Below are positions 42,539-50,840 of a stretch of 52,344 bases of DNA, in pieces. Positions within the stretch are counted from its first letter, which is position 1. Every line of letters begins with the position of its first letter. The stretch is taken from contig CAZBJJ010000010.1 of NCBI GenBank assembly GCA_964492245.1, forward strand, positions 1-52,344, read 5' to 3'. The notes below the pieces were generated by a model. It was given only the letters and a program-made list of their open reading frames with translations, did not search any database and was not told where the DNA came from. Source of the stretch: CAZBJJ01 sp964492245 (GTDB lineage Bacteria; Spirochaetota; Spirochaetia; Treponematales; Breznakiellaceae). The position numbers and the translations under genes were made by a program.

Positions 42539-45500
42539 TTTAAAACAGGTGCGGGTGGTAAACTGGCATTATTTTAAAGACGAGATAATTCGAGTTGGCA
42601 AGCTCACCCTGCTTTCGGGGAAAAATGGCATGGGCAAGAGCACCTTAATTGATGCCATCCAGTACGCCCTTGCTGCCGACCTGCGCAAGGCAAAGTTTAA
42701 CCAGGCTGCCGGCGATCGGCGTGGCGGGCGCGACCTTGCCGGCTATGTCCGCTGCAAAATTGGCAGCGACTCCACCGAGTTTTTGCGCGGGGACACGGTG
42801 GCCCATGTGCTTCTGGAATTTGATATGGGAAAGGAGCATATGACGGCGGCTGTCTGTGTCGAGGCCTATAGCGATGGGCGCACTGCCGAGCATTTTTGGC
42901 TGGGCGAGAACTTCGATATCAAGACCTTCCAAGTGAAATCCGATGCGGGCAAGGTGCTTAACTGGCGGCAGTGCAAGGAACAGCTGCTTGCCAGGTCCTG
43001 CCTTTTTTACGAATCGAAGCGGGAATATCTGCGCTATGTAACCGACCGCCTTGGGGTGTATCGGCGCATGTCCGAATACAATCCCTACCTCGAGGCCTTT
43101 ACCCGATCGGTAAGCTTTACGCCCCTTGTTTCTGTGGATCGCTTTGTCTGCGACTATATTCTCGAGGAGCGCCAACTGGATATTCAGACAATGAAGGAAA
43201 ATTTGGAAAGCTATAAGGAGGCCGAGCGCCAGGCTAGGGGAACGGAAATTCGTATTGCCGCCCTGCGCAAGATTGCAGATCTTGCCGGCGAATATGAACG
43301 CCTGGCCTATAACCTTTTACAACAGGATTATTTAAAACTCCATATCGATTGCAGTTTGGCCGAAGAGGACCTCCTTGCCGCTCGAGATAATATAAAAGAG
43401 ACCGAGGCCACTATTGCCCGTTTGGAACAGGAAACACTTTTTAACGACCGCGATCGGGCACGTATAGATGAAGAACTGCGCGAGGTCGATGTGGCCCTTG
43501 CCAATGATAGCTCCTACAATATGTACCGAAATTTACAGAAGCGCTTAGAATTGAGCCAGGGTGAATATACAGAGGCACAAAAACAGGGCGATCGCTGTGT
43601 AAGGCTGCGAAAACAAGGGCTGGCAGTTTTACCTGGGCTTGGCGCCTTGGAAGATTCGGCAATTACAGCCCTTCAAATTGATAAAGATATTCAAAAAATG
43701 GAGGCAGCGAGGTCGCAGGCCGAGCGGGGCCACCTAGAGGCAGAGGCGCTCCAGCGCAATTTAGAGGAAGAACTTGCGCTGTACACTGGGGAACTTGCCG
43801 ATTTAAAGCGGGGTATTCTGCGTTTTCCCGAAGAGTCGCAGAATCTGAAAAAGATTTTTAAGGACCAGGGCATAGAGGCTTGGATTCTTGCCGAATTGGC
43901 CGAAATTACTAATCCCGACTGGGCAAATGCGGTGGAGGGTTGGCTAGGCAATAGACGCTTTGCCCTTATTGTGGACCCAGAACACTTCCAAACAGCCTTG
44001 GACCTCTACAGTGTCCAGCCCAAGAGCTTGGCGGGCGTATATGTGCCCAATATTGCCAAGTTGCGAAATTCTGCAGAAAAACTGCGTTCAGGCTCCCTTG
44101 CCGAATTGGTAAGCAGTGAGAATCCCTGGGCACAGACCTATGTCAAGGCCCTTTTAGGCAATGTTATGACGAGCGATATTGCCAATTTAAAAAATTACGA
44201 AAAGGCAGTTACCCAGGACTGTATGAGCTATGCAGATTATACGGCCAGACGCATTAAAAAAGAGGTCTGGGAACGCCATTATCTGGGCCGCCAGGCCCTG
44301 GAGCAGCGCCGGCAGGTCTTGGAAAGGGATGTTCTGCGGGTACAGGCCGAGCTTAAAGAAGCGGGTAGGGCGGTAAACAAGGCAAAAGAGGGGCTTTTGC
44401 TGTACACCCAGGCGGTGCAGTCACTTATGGAGGCCCGCCATCTGGCACCGGCTCTAGAGGCGGCGGCGCGGCTGCAGGAGGAGATTGCGCTCTTACAGCA
44501 GGAGCTCGATGCCATCGATATTTCTGCCTCGATGGATCTAGAAAAAAAACGCCAAGAGCTTTCCCGCCGCCTTGTTGGCATTCGCGAAAAACGCGATACT
44601 CTGTCCTTGGAAGTTGGCCGGCAGAAGGCCCTGCTGGAAAGGGCAATTGAGCATCGCTTTTATCAGGAAGATCAGCTTGCCCAGCGCCAAAAGACCTTGG
44701 AGGTCTTTAGCCAGGAGCATTCCCCCGAGCTGGCCGAATTAAAACAATATGTGCAGGGCCGCCTTAAAACGGCCTCGCTGCGGGAAATAGCCGGTAATTT
44801 CGAAAGTGCGCGAAAGGGCATCGAAAGTCGCGCCCAAAATGTGCTGCGCAAATATCGCTCTAGTGTAAGTGAATATGGGAACCAGAGCAGCAGCTTTGTC
44901 GATGTAGAAATCGAGGCCTTTCCTGTTCTTAAAGAGGCCCTGGAGCGCCTTGAGCGGTCGCAGTTGCCCCAATACAAGGAGCGCATTACCAAGGCGCGCC
45001 AGGATGCCGAGCGGGAATTTCGCGAGCATTTTATTGCCAAGCTCAACGAGTATATTATCGAGGCCAAGGAGAGCTTTAAAGAAATTAACGCCATTTTGCG
45101 CACCATGAGCTTTGGCAATGACCAATATAGCTTTACCTTAGAAGAGCGGGCCGATCGCCGTGGTCAAATTCGGCTTGTGCAAAAGGCGGCCGAAATTACC
45201 AGCTACGACGATGGCCTTTTTGCTCAAATTGTGGACCCCGAAGAGCGGGCCGAAACCGAAAAGCTTTTTCATCGCATGCTCACCGTGGACCTCGATTCGG
45301 CAGAGATGCGCAGTATTTGCGATTACCGCACTTATTTTAGCTACGATATCCGTATCCGCGACAGCCATTCGCTAGACCCTGCCAGTGGCGAGCCCATTGT
45401 GCTTTCGCTCTCGCGTGTTTTGCGCGAAAAGTCGGGGGGAGAGTCTCAGACCCCCTATTATGTGGCAATTGCTGCCAGTTTTTACCGCTTTTTTAAGGAC

Positions 45501-45806
45501 CGCAAGGACAGGACCATTCGATTCGTGCTCTTCGACGAGGCCTTCGACAAGCTCGACGACGAGCGCATTGGCAAGGTTGTGGCCTTTTATGCCAAAATGG
45601 GCATTCAGCTTATGATGGCTGTCCCTCCTGGCAAAATCGAGGCTATTGCCCCCTATATGGACCAGATAAACATTGTCTACCGCCTTGGTCGCCAGGCCAG
45701 TGTGCGCGAATATCAGGCCGAGACTCCCTGGCGGCCAGAGCCAGAGGCGGAGGATATTGACCCCATGGGCGCCGAAGAGACCCCAGTGGAAATTTACAAT
45801 GAGTAA
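42531..45806 (+). CDS. jetC: Wadjet SMC-like ATPase JetC
   Basis: 1091 residues with full SMC/MukB/MksB architecture. The Walker A SGKNGMGKSTLIDAIQ is at about 29-44. A coiled coil spans about 230-440. A hinge-like globular part follows (about 443-580, AWILAELAEITNPDWANAVEG). The returning coiled coil runs to about 890. The ABC signature KSGGESQTPYY is near 966 and Walker B FVLFDEAFDKLDD near 998. JetC dimers extrude DNA loops on ATP hydrolysis and sense small circular plasmids. All catalytic motifs are intact, so the ATPase should be active. Overlaps jetB and jetD by 8 nt each. Confidence 0.95.
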   Translation: MINLKQVRVVNWHYFKDEIIRVGKLTLLSGKNGMGKSTLIDAIQYALAADLRKAKFNQAAGDRRGGRDLAGYVRCKIGSDSTEFLRGDTVAHVLLEFDMGKEHMTAAVCVEAYSDGRTAEHFWLGENFDIKTFQVKSDAGKVLNWRQCKEQLLARSCLFYESKREYLRYVTDRLGVYRRMSEYNPYLEAFTRSVSFTPLVSVDRFVCDYILEERQLDIQTMKENLESYKEAERQARGTEIRIAALRKIADLAGEYERLAYNLLQQDYLKLHIDCSLAEEDLLAARDNIKETEATIARLEQETLFNDRDRARIDEELREVDVALANDSSYNMYRNLQKRLELSQGEYTEAQKQGDRCVRLRKQGLAVLPGLGALEDSAITALQIDKDIQKMEAARSQAERGHLEAEALQRNLEEELALYTGELADLKRGILRFPEESQNLKKIFKDQGIEAWILAELAEITNPDWANAVEGWLGNRRFALIVDPEHFQTALDLYSVQPKSLAGVYVPNIAKLRNSAEKLRSGSLAELVSSENPWAQTYVKALLGNVMTSDIANLKNYEKAVTQDCMSYADYTARRIKKEVWERHYLGRQALEQRRQVLERDVLRVQAELKEAGRAVNKAKEGLLLYTQAVQSLMEARHLAPALEAAARLQEEIALLQQELDAIDISASMDLEKKRQELSRRLVGIREKRDTLSLEVGRQKALLERAIEHRFYQEDQLAQRQKTLEVFSQEHSPELAELKQYVQGRLKTASLREIAGNFESARKGIESRAQNVLRKYRSSVSEYGNQSSSFVDVEIEAFPVLKEALERLERSQLPQYKERITKARQDAEREFREHFIAKLNEYIIEAKESFKEINAILRTMSFGNDQYSFTLEERADRRGQIRLVQKAAEITSYDDGLFAQIVDPEERAETEKLFHRMLTVDLDSAEMRSICDYRTYFSYDIRIRDSHSLDPASGEPIVLSLSRVLREKSGGESQTPYYVAIAASFYRFFKDRKDRTIRFVLFDEAFDKLDDERIGKVVAFYAKMGIQLMMAVPPGKIEAIAPYMDQINIVYRLGRQASVREYQAETPWRPEPEAEDIDPMGAEETPVEIYNE

Positions 45807-47022
45807 TATCGAAATATTAATCTGCCAGGAGGCGGCAAGGCGCTTTATCGACAGTAAGTCTGCCCAATTGCGCATTCAGGTGGAAAGAGTTTTTGCGCGC
45901 GAGCTTAGCGCGGGGCCGGACCGGCGAGAATCTTTTTTAGAGGCCCTAGAAAATCTGGCTCGCCTTGGTATATTTAGCTTGCAGTGGAAGCGTTTTCGCG
46001 AGGGCGAGGAGCTTTCTTCCATCAGTCTTATCGACAGCGAGGCACTTTTTAAGCGCCTGAATTTGCCACATCCGCTTAGCGAATGCGCTTCTGCCCGAGA
46101 GGCTGCGCTGGCCATTGCAGGGCGTGCGGGGTCTGCGGGGGACGCAGGGACACTGCACGATTCCTTTAATTGGTTGGCAGATGCGCTTGAGCCTTCTTTC
46201 TGCTATGCCAAGCTTAAGCCTCTTGCGCTTTCGAAGCGACTTATGGATTTAGAGTTGCTTTTGCAGTCCCAGACCATATATGCCCCGCACGGGTTTTTAC
46301 AGGGCATTAGTTTGCGGGCCCTTTCCATTAAGCTTTTTTCGGAGTCAAAATACATCGAAGAGCTTTTAACTGTCCTTGCCCCTCTTTTGCGTCGCATGGA
46401 GCGCGCTGGTTTTCCCCTGCCTAATCTGGATGCCTTCGACCGGGCCTTTCCCGAAACCTATATTTCCGGCGCCCTGCGTCTGGTACTCGACGACAATAGC
46501 GAGCGCTATATCGACAATGCTGCTGGTCATATATTAGGTCTTTCCTTACAAACAGCTTCGGCAGTTCGCTCTATTTTGCCCTTGGGCTCTTCGGGGCCCT
46601 TGCGTCTTATTTCTGTCGAAAACAAGGAGACCTTTATTGGGCTTGCCAGTAAACAGGCTGCTGTGCCAGGGCAGGCCTATCTGTATACTGCTGGGCATCC
46701 GAACCGGGTGGTTCAGCTCTTGCTTGCCTGTTTTGCGGCTTCGGGTTTTGCGCTTTCGCATGCGGGCGATTTGGATATAGAGGGCATTCTTATTCTGCAG
46801 GAGCTTATCGATATCGCCGGCCGCCCTATTTTGCCGCTATGTATGGACGCTTCTACTTTTCGCCGCTACTGGGCCTTTGCCCGTCCGCTCGAGCCTTCCA
46901 TGCTTAACCGAGCTGCCTTTATTCGCCCAGAAACCCGCAATATTGTGGGCATTTCCGAGCTTATAGACCTTATTCTCGCCTCTGCCTCGGGTCTTGAGCA
47001 GGAAATAATTGATTACGCATAA
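45799..47022 (+). CDS. jetD: Wadjet nuclease JetD (Toprim/DUF2220)
   Basis: 407 residues from the ATG at 45799 (MSNIEILICQEAARRF) in an ATGAGTAA overlap with the jetC stop; the longer frame from 45673 lies in jetC. The N-terminal part fits DUF3322 winged-helix and arm regions (about 1-190). The C-terminal Toprim fold has the catalytic glutamate in LISVENKETF (Glu273) and the metal-binding DxD in HAGDLDIEG (Asp324, Asp326). JetD cuts plasmid DNA trapped by the JetABC motor. No sign of inactivation. Probably the operon's last gene; a new promoter follows. Confidence 0.92.
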   Translation: MSNIEILICQEAARRFIDSKSAQLRIQVERVFARELSAGPDRRESFLEALENLARLGIFSLQWKRFREGEELSSISLIDSEALFKRLNLPHPLSECASAREAALAIAGRAGSAGDAGTLHDSFNWLADALEPSFCYAKLKPLALSKRLMDLELLLQSQTIYAPHGFLQGISLRALSIKLFSESKYIEELLTVLAPLLRRMERAGFPLPNLDAFDRAFPETYISGALRLVLDDNSERYIDNAAGHILGLSLQTASAVRSILPLGSSGPLRLISVENKETFIGLASKQAAVPGQAYLYTAGHPNRVVQLLLACFAASGFALSHAGDLDIEGILILQELIDIAGRPILPLCMDASTFRRYWAFARPLEPSMLNRAAFIRPETRNIVGISELIDLILASASGLEQEIIDYA

Positions 47023-47030
47023 AACATTGC

Positions 47031-47059
47031 TTGACGGATACAGTTTTTGGCCCTATCCT
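47031..47059 (+). promoter_or_regulatory. Promoter of the lipoprotein gene
   Basis: TTGACG at 47031-47036, a 17-bp spacer, then TATCCT at 47054-47059. It starts 8 bp after the jetD stop, so the lipoprotein gene is transcribed separately. Confidence 0.5.
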
Positions 47060-47067
47060 ACCGACGG

Positions 47068-47104
47068 TTTTCGTACGAAAATCTAACGTTTTTTCGTATT
47101 AAAA
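47068..47104. promoter_or_regulatory. Palindromic operator-like sites downstream of the promoter
   Basis: TTTTCGTACGAAAA at 47068-47081 is a perfect 14-bp palindrome at the expected transcription start. A second, imperfect site TTTTTTCGTATTAAAA lies at 47089-47104. The paired sites over the start region suggest repressor binding. Confidence 0.5.
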
Positions 47105-47114
47105 GGAGTATAGT

Positions 47115-47600
47115 ATGAAAAATTTATCTGCCAACACAAAGTTGCTCGCCATTGCCATCTTTGCTTTTAGCATCGCCCTTCTTGGCTGCCCCCAAGACAC
47201 CTCGCTCCCCGAGCTCCCAAAAGTGGCCTACGGACCTCTTAATACTTTGATGGCAAGTTTTGGTAGTGCTGATCCTACAGATAGCGACATGGATATTGGT
47301 TTTTCTAGTGGAGCAGGGACAAATATTTATGAGAATGTCTCCTTAGATGGTGGTGTCTATGTAAGTGGTACGTTTAAAGCGAAAATTTCAACGACTCAAA
47401 CTGAATTGACAACGAAAAGCACATATAATTTAACATTTTCTGGGCACGATATAAGCAAGGTAAAGGGCACACAGACCGCGACTATTAATCTTGAGGAAAT
47501 TTTAGAAAGTGGGGTTTCTGGCTCCTTGAATGTGGTCTATAAGGGCACAGAGTATACTGTAGATTATGAAGACCTAATAGAAGAATTGGAGCTCGATTAA
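47115..47600 (+). CDS. Putative lipoprotein of unknown function
   Basis: 161 residues. A type II signal peptide with lipobox (IALLGC, Cys25) follows a charged start KNLSANTKLL. The mature part is Ser/Thr/Gly-rich, beta-prone and acidic at the end (EDLIEELELD). No family recognised. A strong AAAAGGAG site precedes the ATG. It has its own promoter, operator-like palindromes and terminator. It lies within the inverted-repeat pair together with the Wadjet operon. Being lipidated, it would sit in the envelope; a link to Wadjet is not implied by sequence. Confidence 0.75.
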   Translation: MKNLSANTKLLAIAIFAFSIALLGCPQDTSLPELPKVAYGPLNTLMASFGSADPTDSDMDIGFSSGAGTNIYENVSLDGGVYVSGTFKAKISTTQTELTTKSTYNLTFSGHDISKVKGTQTATINLEEILESGVSGSLNVVYKGTEYTVDYEDLIEELELD

Positions 47601-47628
47601 TTTAATAAATTGAGGTAAACTTCAACCG

Positions 47629-47654
47629 AAAGCGGGCATTTGCCCGCTTTTTTT
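47629..47654 (+). terminator. Rho-independent terminator after the lipoprotein gene
   Basis: AAAGCGGGCA (47629-47638) and TGCCCGCTTT (47641-47650) form a perfect 10-bp stem with a 2-nt loop, followed by a T-run. Confidence 0.92.
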
Positions 47655-47690
47655 ATAATTGCCTTAGATATTGCCCCAAAGCTTGCACCT

Positions 47691-47825
47691 GAATAAAGGG
47701 ATGGGGGCCTCATAAATAAAATGTCCATTAAAAAATAGCCGAACATTTTATTTATGATCGGGCTTTCCGCTTAAAGCTTTTTTGCGCCCTGCCGCAAAAA
47801 AGGCTAACGCTTCAATCCCTGGCCC
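47691..47825. repeat. Right copy of the inverted repeat flanking the Wadjet block
   Basis: Reverse complement of 40231-40370 with a few indels. It holds two hairpins: arms 47710-47724 and 47743-47757 (15 bp, 18-nt loop), and CTTTTTTGCG at 47777-47786 with CGCAAAAAAG at 47793-47802. Loop sequences differ from the left copy while the arms are conserved. It occupies much of the ~300-bp space between the lipoprotein and AhpD-like genes. Confidence 0.85.
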
Positions 47826-47857
47826 ATGGGGCGAAAAGAGCCTTGAAACTTGACATC

Positions 47858-47888
47858 TTGAAAAAAAAATATGAAATTTAGATATAAT
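47858..47888 (+). promoter_or_regulatory. Putative promoter of the AhpD-like gene
   Basis: A perfect TATAAT at 47883-47888 lies 20 bp before the ATG. The best -35 is TTGAAA at 47858-47863 with a long 19-bp spacer. A perfect TTGACA at 47850-47855 is too far away for the usual spacing. Confidence 0.4.
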
Positions 47889-47908
47889 GATTGTTAGGAG
47901 CTAATAAC

Positions 47909-48469
47909 ATGAAGAGATATATATTAACTGAATACGAGGATGCCTCTCCGCAGACAAAGGAAGTATACGACGATTATATGCGCGCAACTGGCGACAGTTT
48001 TGTGCCAGTTTGGTTAAAAAGTCTGGGGCATTCGCCAGCCCTTGTGCGATCCTATTGGGAAAGGGCAAAGGGCACCCTTTTCGGTGGAACCTTGCCCCTC
48101 CCGCTAAAAGAAATGATCGTCTTTGTGGTTTCCGGCCAAAATGGCGCTAAATACTGTACCGCCTGCCATGCACAGTCGGTTTTAAAACTAGATAAGGCCC
48201 TAGGCTTTGAAGATTTACAGGCCTATATTCAGAAAGACCCCACATTTAAAATGCCAGATCCCTATTTAGCTGCTGTAAATTTTGCCTCGATTGTAGCCTG
48301 CGACCCAAATAGCGTTAGTGACGAAGATTATCAGACCCTTATCGACGAAGGCTTTAGCCTCGAAGAGATAACCGAAATTATCGCTGTTATCGACCTTGCT
48401 ACCATGTTCAATGTGTTCACAAGCTCATTAAGGTTGCACCTAGATCCAAATTATCGAGCAATTTTATAG
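47909..48469 (+). CDS. AhpD-like / carboxymuconolactone decarboxylase family protein
   Basis: 186 residues from the ATG at 47909, with TTAGGAG upstream; the frame extends 18 nt further but lacks support. The AhpD-type redox motif YCTACHAQSV (CxxC followed by His) is near 82-91, after LKEMIVFVVSGQNGA. Family members use the cysteine pair as peroxidase or reductase partners. All-helical, cytoplasmic. It lies 6 bp upstream of the GGDEF gene, so the pair is probably co-transcribed. Whether it detoxifies peroxide or has another redox role is not known. Confidence 0.82.
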   Translation: MKRYILTEYEDASPQTKEVYDDYMRATGDSFVPVWLKSLGHSPALVRSYWERAKGTLFGGTLPLPLKEMIVFVVSGQNGAKYCTACHAQSVLKLDKALGFEDLQAYIQKDPTFKMPDPYLAAVNFASIVACDPNSVSDEDYQTLIDEGFSLEEITEIIAVIDLATMFNVFTSSLRLHLDPNYRAIL

Positions 48470-48475
48470 AGACAA

Positions 48476-49537
48476 ATGAAATTTAAGAATAAATTAACTT
48501 GGCAGAAACAATCGGCAGAACAACTGGTACGCTACGAGGCCCTTTTTAATTTACTGGACGAGATCCACAACCTGGATAAGGTCGATGTCATAGCTGGCAT
48601 TGTTGCTCGTCAATGGAAATATTTTGCAAACATTGCCGCCTGGCGTCTATTGGTTAAAGAAGAAGAGAGTATTACTTTAATAGAGACCAATGCTGGACAG
48701 GCTAAGGTGAGCCAAATAGAGAAATCAAAAGTGCTGGATTGGGATCTCTTTGCTTTACATTTAGGACGGCCAATAATATACGATACAAATGAGCTAGAGA
48801 GTCTTGCTAAGCTGCCAACGCATTTGCAAAGCAATAATTTAGGACAGGTTCAAATTTTACACGTCTATCGCAATGAAAGTTGCGTTGGCATTTTAACTGC
48901 CACTTCGCGAAAGGTTGCCTTTAACGATTTAGATAATAAATATATTAAGCTCTTTCTTAATTATTTTGTCGATAGAATTTATGCCTTAATGCTGCAGGAC
49001 CGCATTTATAAAGTGCTACATATGAAGGCCACTAGGGATGCCTTAACGGGGATTTTAAATAGAGGGGCTATTTTAGAACAGCTCGATTCGATGTTGGCAT
49101 TGGGCAAACGAAAAAATTTACCAGTTAGTCTTATTATTTTGGATATTGATTTGTTTAAACAGATTAATGATTCCTACGGTCATATTGTTGGTGACAGTGT
49201 TATTCGCGAACTTGCATTGCGTCTTGCGGAGTCTACCAGGTTGAGCGATTGTGTTGGGCGTTATGGTGGCGAAGAGTTTATGTTTGTCCTTTACGATTGC
49301 GATATTCATCAGGCTCTGCTTGTTGCCGAGCGTGTTCATGCTGGTATTGGCAATAAAAAATTTACCATTCAAACCGAGGGTGAGGATAGAATAAGTCTTT
49401 CGCTGACGATCAGCTTAGGTCTAACTTCTACCGAAAAAAGCGCTACTTACAAGGCGGTAAATCTTATACGGGAGGCCGATTCTGCCCTGTATGTTTCTAA
49501 AAACAAGGGACGAAACCGTATTACCATCTACGACTAA
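48476..49537 (+). CDS. Diguanylate cyclase with N-terminal GAF-like sensor
   Basis: 353 residues. The N-terminal ~175 residues resemble a GAF-type sensor (FANIAAWRLLVKEEE, VQILHVYRNESCVGILT). The GGDEF domain starts ATRDALTGILNRGAI near 186. It has DIDLFKQINDSYGHIVGD, the active site GGEEF (264-268) and an inhibitory I-site RLSD (255-258) with the normal five-residue spacing. It should make cyclic di-GMP and be product-inhibited. No membrane segment is seen, so it is cytoplasmic. The upstream AhpD-like redox gene suggests a shared oxidative or metabolic cue (inference). The PilZ-like protein at 0.8 kb is a possible effector. Confidence 0.93.
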   Translation: MKFKNKLTWQKQSAEQLVRYEALFNLLDEIHNLDKVDVIAGIVARQWKYFANIAAWRLLVKEEESITLIETNAGQAKVSQIEKSKVLDWDLFALHLGRPIIYDTNELESLAKLPTHLQSNNLGQVQILHVYRNESCVGILTATSRKVAFNDLDNKYIKLFLNYFVDRIYALMLQDRIYKVLHMKATRDALTGILNRGAILEQLDSMLALGKRKNLPVSLIILDIDLFKQINDSYGHIVGDSVIRELALRLAESTRLSDCVGRYGGEEFMFVLYDCDIHQALLVAERVHAGIGNKKFTIQTEGEDRISLSLTISLGLTSTEKSATYKAVNLIREADSALYVSKNKGRNRITIYD

Positions 49538-49550
49538 TCAGGGGGAACTG

Positions 49551-50066
49551 ATGATTATTATAATAACTGGAGCATCACATACGGGAAAAACAGTTCTAGC
49601 CCAAAAGCTACTTGAAAAATATAAATACCCATATCTATCAATTGATCATTTGAAAATGGGATTAATTCGAAGTGGAAATACTTCACTTACCCCCATGAGT
49701 AGCGATAAGGAGCTATCAGAATATTTGTGGCCGATTGTTTGTGAAATGATAAAAACAGCCATAGAGAACAGACAAAATCTTATAGTTGAAGGTTGCTATA
49801 TTCCGTTTGATTGGACAAAATATTTTAAAAGCGAATATCTTGATAATATAAAATATTGTTGTCTGGTGATGAGTGAAAATTATATCAGAAATCACTTTGA
49901 CGATATAATAAAATACGCCAACGTTATAGAACGCCGTCTAGATAACGAACATTGCACCATAAAAAACGCATTAGAAGACAATGCTCTTGTGTTAGAGCTG
50001 TGCAAAAAACACAATGTAAATTATCTACTAATAGATGATGAGTATCAGATTAACTGGGTGCCGTGA
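49551..50066 (+). CDS. Small P-loop ATPase/kinase-like protein
   Basis: 171 residues from the ATG at 49551, preceded by GGGGGAA. Walker A is GASHTGKTVL (7-16). YLSIDHLKMGLIRSGNTSL follows, which resembles the substrate helix of AAA_33 or zeta-type small kinases. IVEGCYIPFDWTKYF follows near 78-92 and a lid-like RR region (NVIERRLD) near 145. It could phosphorylate a small molecule or nucleotide; the substrate is unknown. AT-rich and lysine/asparagine/isoleucine-rich compared with the genes before 47 kb, which suggests horizontal acquisition. Not clearly part of a toxin pair. Confidence 0.7.
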   Translation: MIIIITGASHTGKTVLAQKLLEKYKYPYLSIDHLKMGLIRSGNTSLTPMSSDKELSEYLWPIVCEMIKTAIENRQNLIVEGCYIPFDWTKYFKSEYLDNIKYCCLVMSENYIRNHFDDIIKYANVIERRLDNEHCTIKNALEDNALVLELCKKHNVNYLLIDDEYQINWVP

Positions 50067-50095
50067 CTTGATTTGTTAGGAGGGCGGGATTGTAT

Positions 50096-50280
50096 GATTA
50101 TCCCGGAGTTATCTGCCACCTGACAGGGCCTTGTTTTTAGCTTACAGGGTGGCAGTATATGAACTGGGTAATTCCTAGAAAAGGCGATCATGATATATGG
50201 TATAGCACGCATAATAAGAGATATTTTACCGTCTTAATGATGCCTCCTTAGTGGACGACAACTATTTTGACACTGAGGGG
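50096..50280. repeat. Copy 1 of a degenerate IS-end repeat
   Basis: Begins GATTATCCCGGAGTTATC. The core at 50115-50280 is nearly identical to 50927-51091, with under ten mismatches. It ends in ACGACAACTATTTTGACA, an IS3-like terminus matching the transposase remnant's end at 52002. Copies 1 and 2 flank the toxin-antitoxin genes in direct orientation. No coding capacity beyond about 50 codons. Confidence 0.8.
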
Positions 50281-50287
50281 TCCAGTT

Positions 50288-50611
50288 TTAATGAATGTCC
50301 AACTGTATCTTGATGGCCTCTTCAATCTTATGCATGTCTTCAGGGGAAAGGGCTCCTGCTCGTTGAAATAGTCTTTCCTTACTCACGGTAGCCAACTGGT
50401 CTGCCATGGCCTTGCTCTGCCTTTTCTGAAAAACAACCGAAGCTTCACTGGGATAGAGGCGATCTGTGTTGCTGGTGAGAGGAACGACTTGAACCCGGTT
50501 AAGAAACCGGTTTGATGCGTCATTGCTCACGATAACCGCAGGGCGCTTCTTCTTGATCTCGCCGCCTACCGAAGGATCAAAGTTAACCCACCAAACCTCA
50601 GATCGCTTCAT
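50288..50611 (-). CDS. mazF: MazF/PemK-type mRNA interferase toxin
   Basis: 107 residues from the ATG at 50611. Family features: KRSEVWWVNFDPSVGGEIKKKRPAVIVSN (the opening strand and loop), VQVVPLTSN, and MADQLATVSKERL near 70-82. MazF toxins cleave mRNA at short sequences when the antitoxin is lost. The start lies 14 nt inside the antitoxin gene, the usual antitoxin-first order. The open frame continues upstream but only into antitoxin sequence. The stop is a few bases from repeat copy 1. Confidence 0.92.
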   Translation of the reverse strand: MKRSEVWWVNFDPSVGGEIKKKRPAVIVSNDASNRFLNRVQVVPLTSNTDRLYPSEASVVFQKRQSKAMADQLATVSKERLFQRAGALSPEDMHKIEEAIKIQLDIH

Positions 50612-50828
50612 GAGCGACATCCTTGAAAGCAGCTTCAGCCCAGTCCAAGGCTTCCTTCTCCCTCTTCTTGTCCCTAGCCATCTCGGCATAAGCGGACTCC
50701 AAATTGGGATGAATGACATGCGGCCGAACCAGGTCCTCAACGAACTTGCTTATCTTGCGTGGGCCAATTGTTTTGTACAAACCTTCGTATACTTCTTCAT
50801 CAACAGTGATGGTCAGTTTTTTCTGCAT
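50598..50828 (-). CDS. mazE: MazE-type ribbon-helix-helix antitoxin
   Basis: 76 residues. The N-terminal ribbon-helix-helix is KKLTITVDEEVYEGLYKTIG with KISKFVEDLVRPHV. A charged C-terminal tail (RDKKREKEALDWAEAAF) would wrap and neutralise the toxin. It probably represses its own promoter. First gene of the pair, overlapping mazF by 14 nt. Confidence 0.85.
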   Translation of the reverse strand: MQKKLTITVDEEVYEGLYKTIGPRKISKFVEDLVRPHVIHPNLESAYAEMARDKKREKEALDWAEAAFKDVAHEAI

Positions 50829-50840
50829 TGCGCACCCCCA

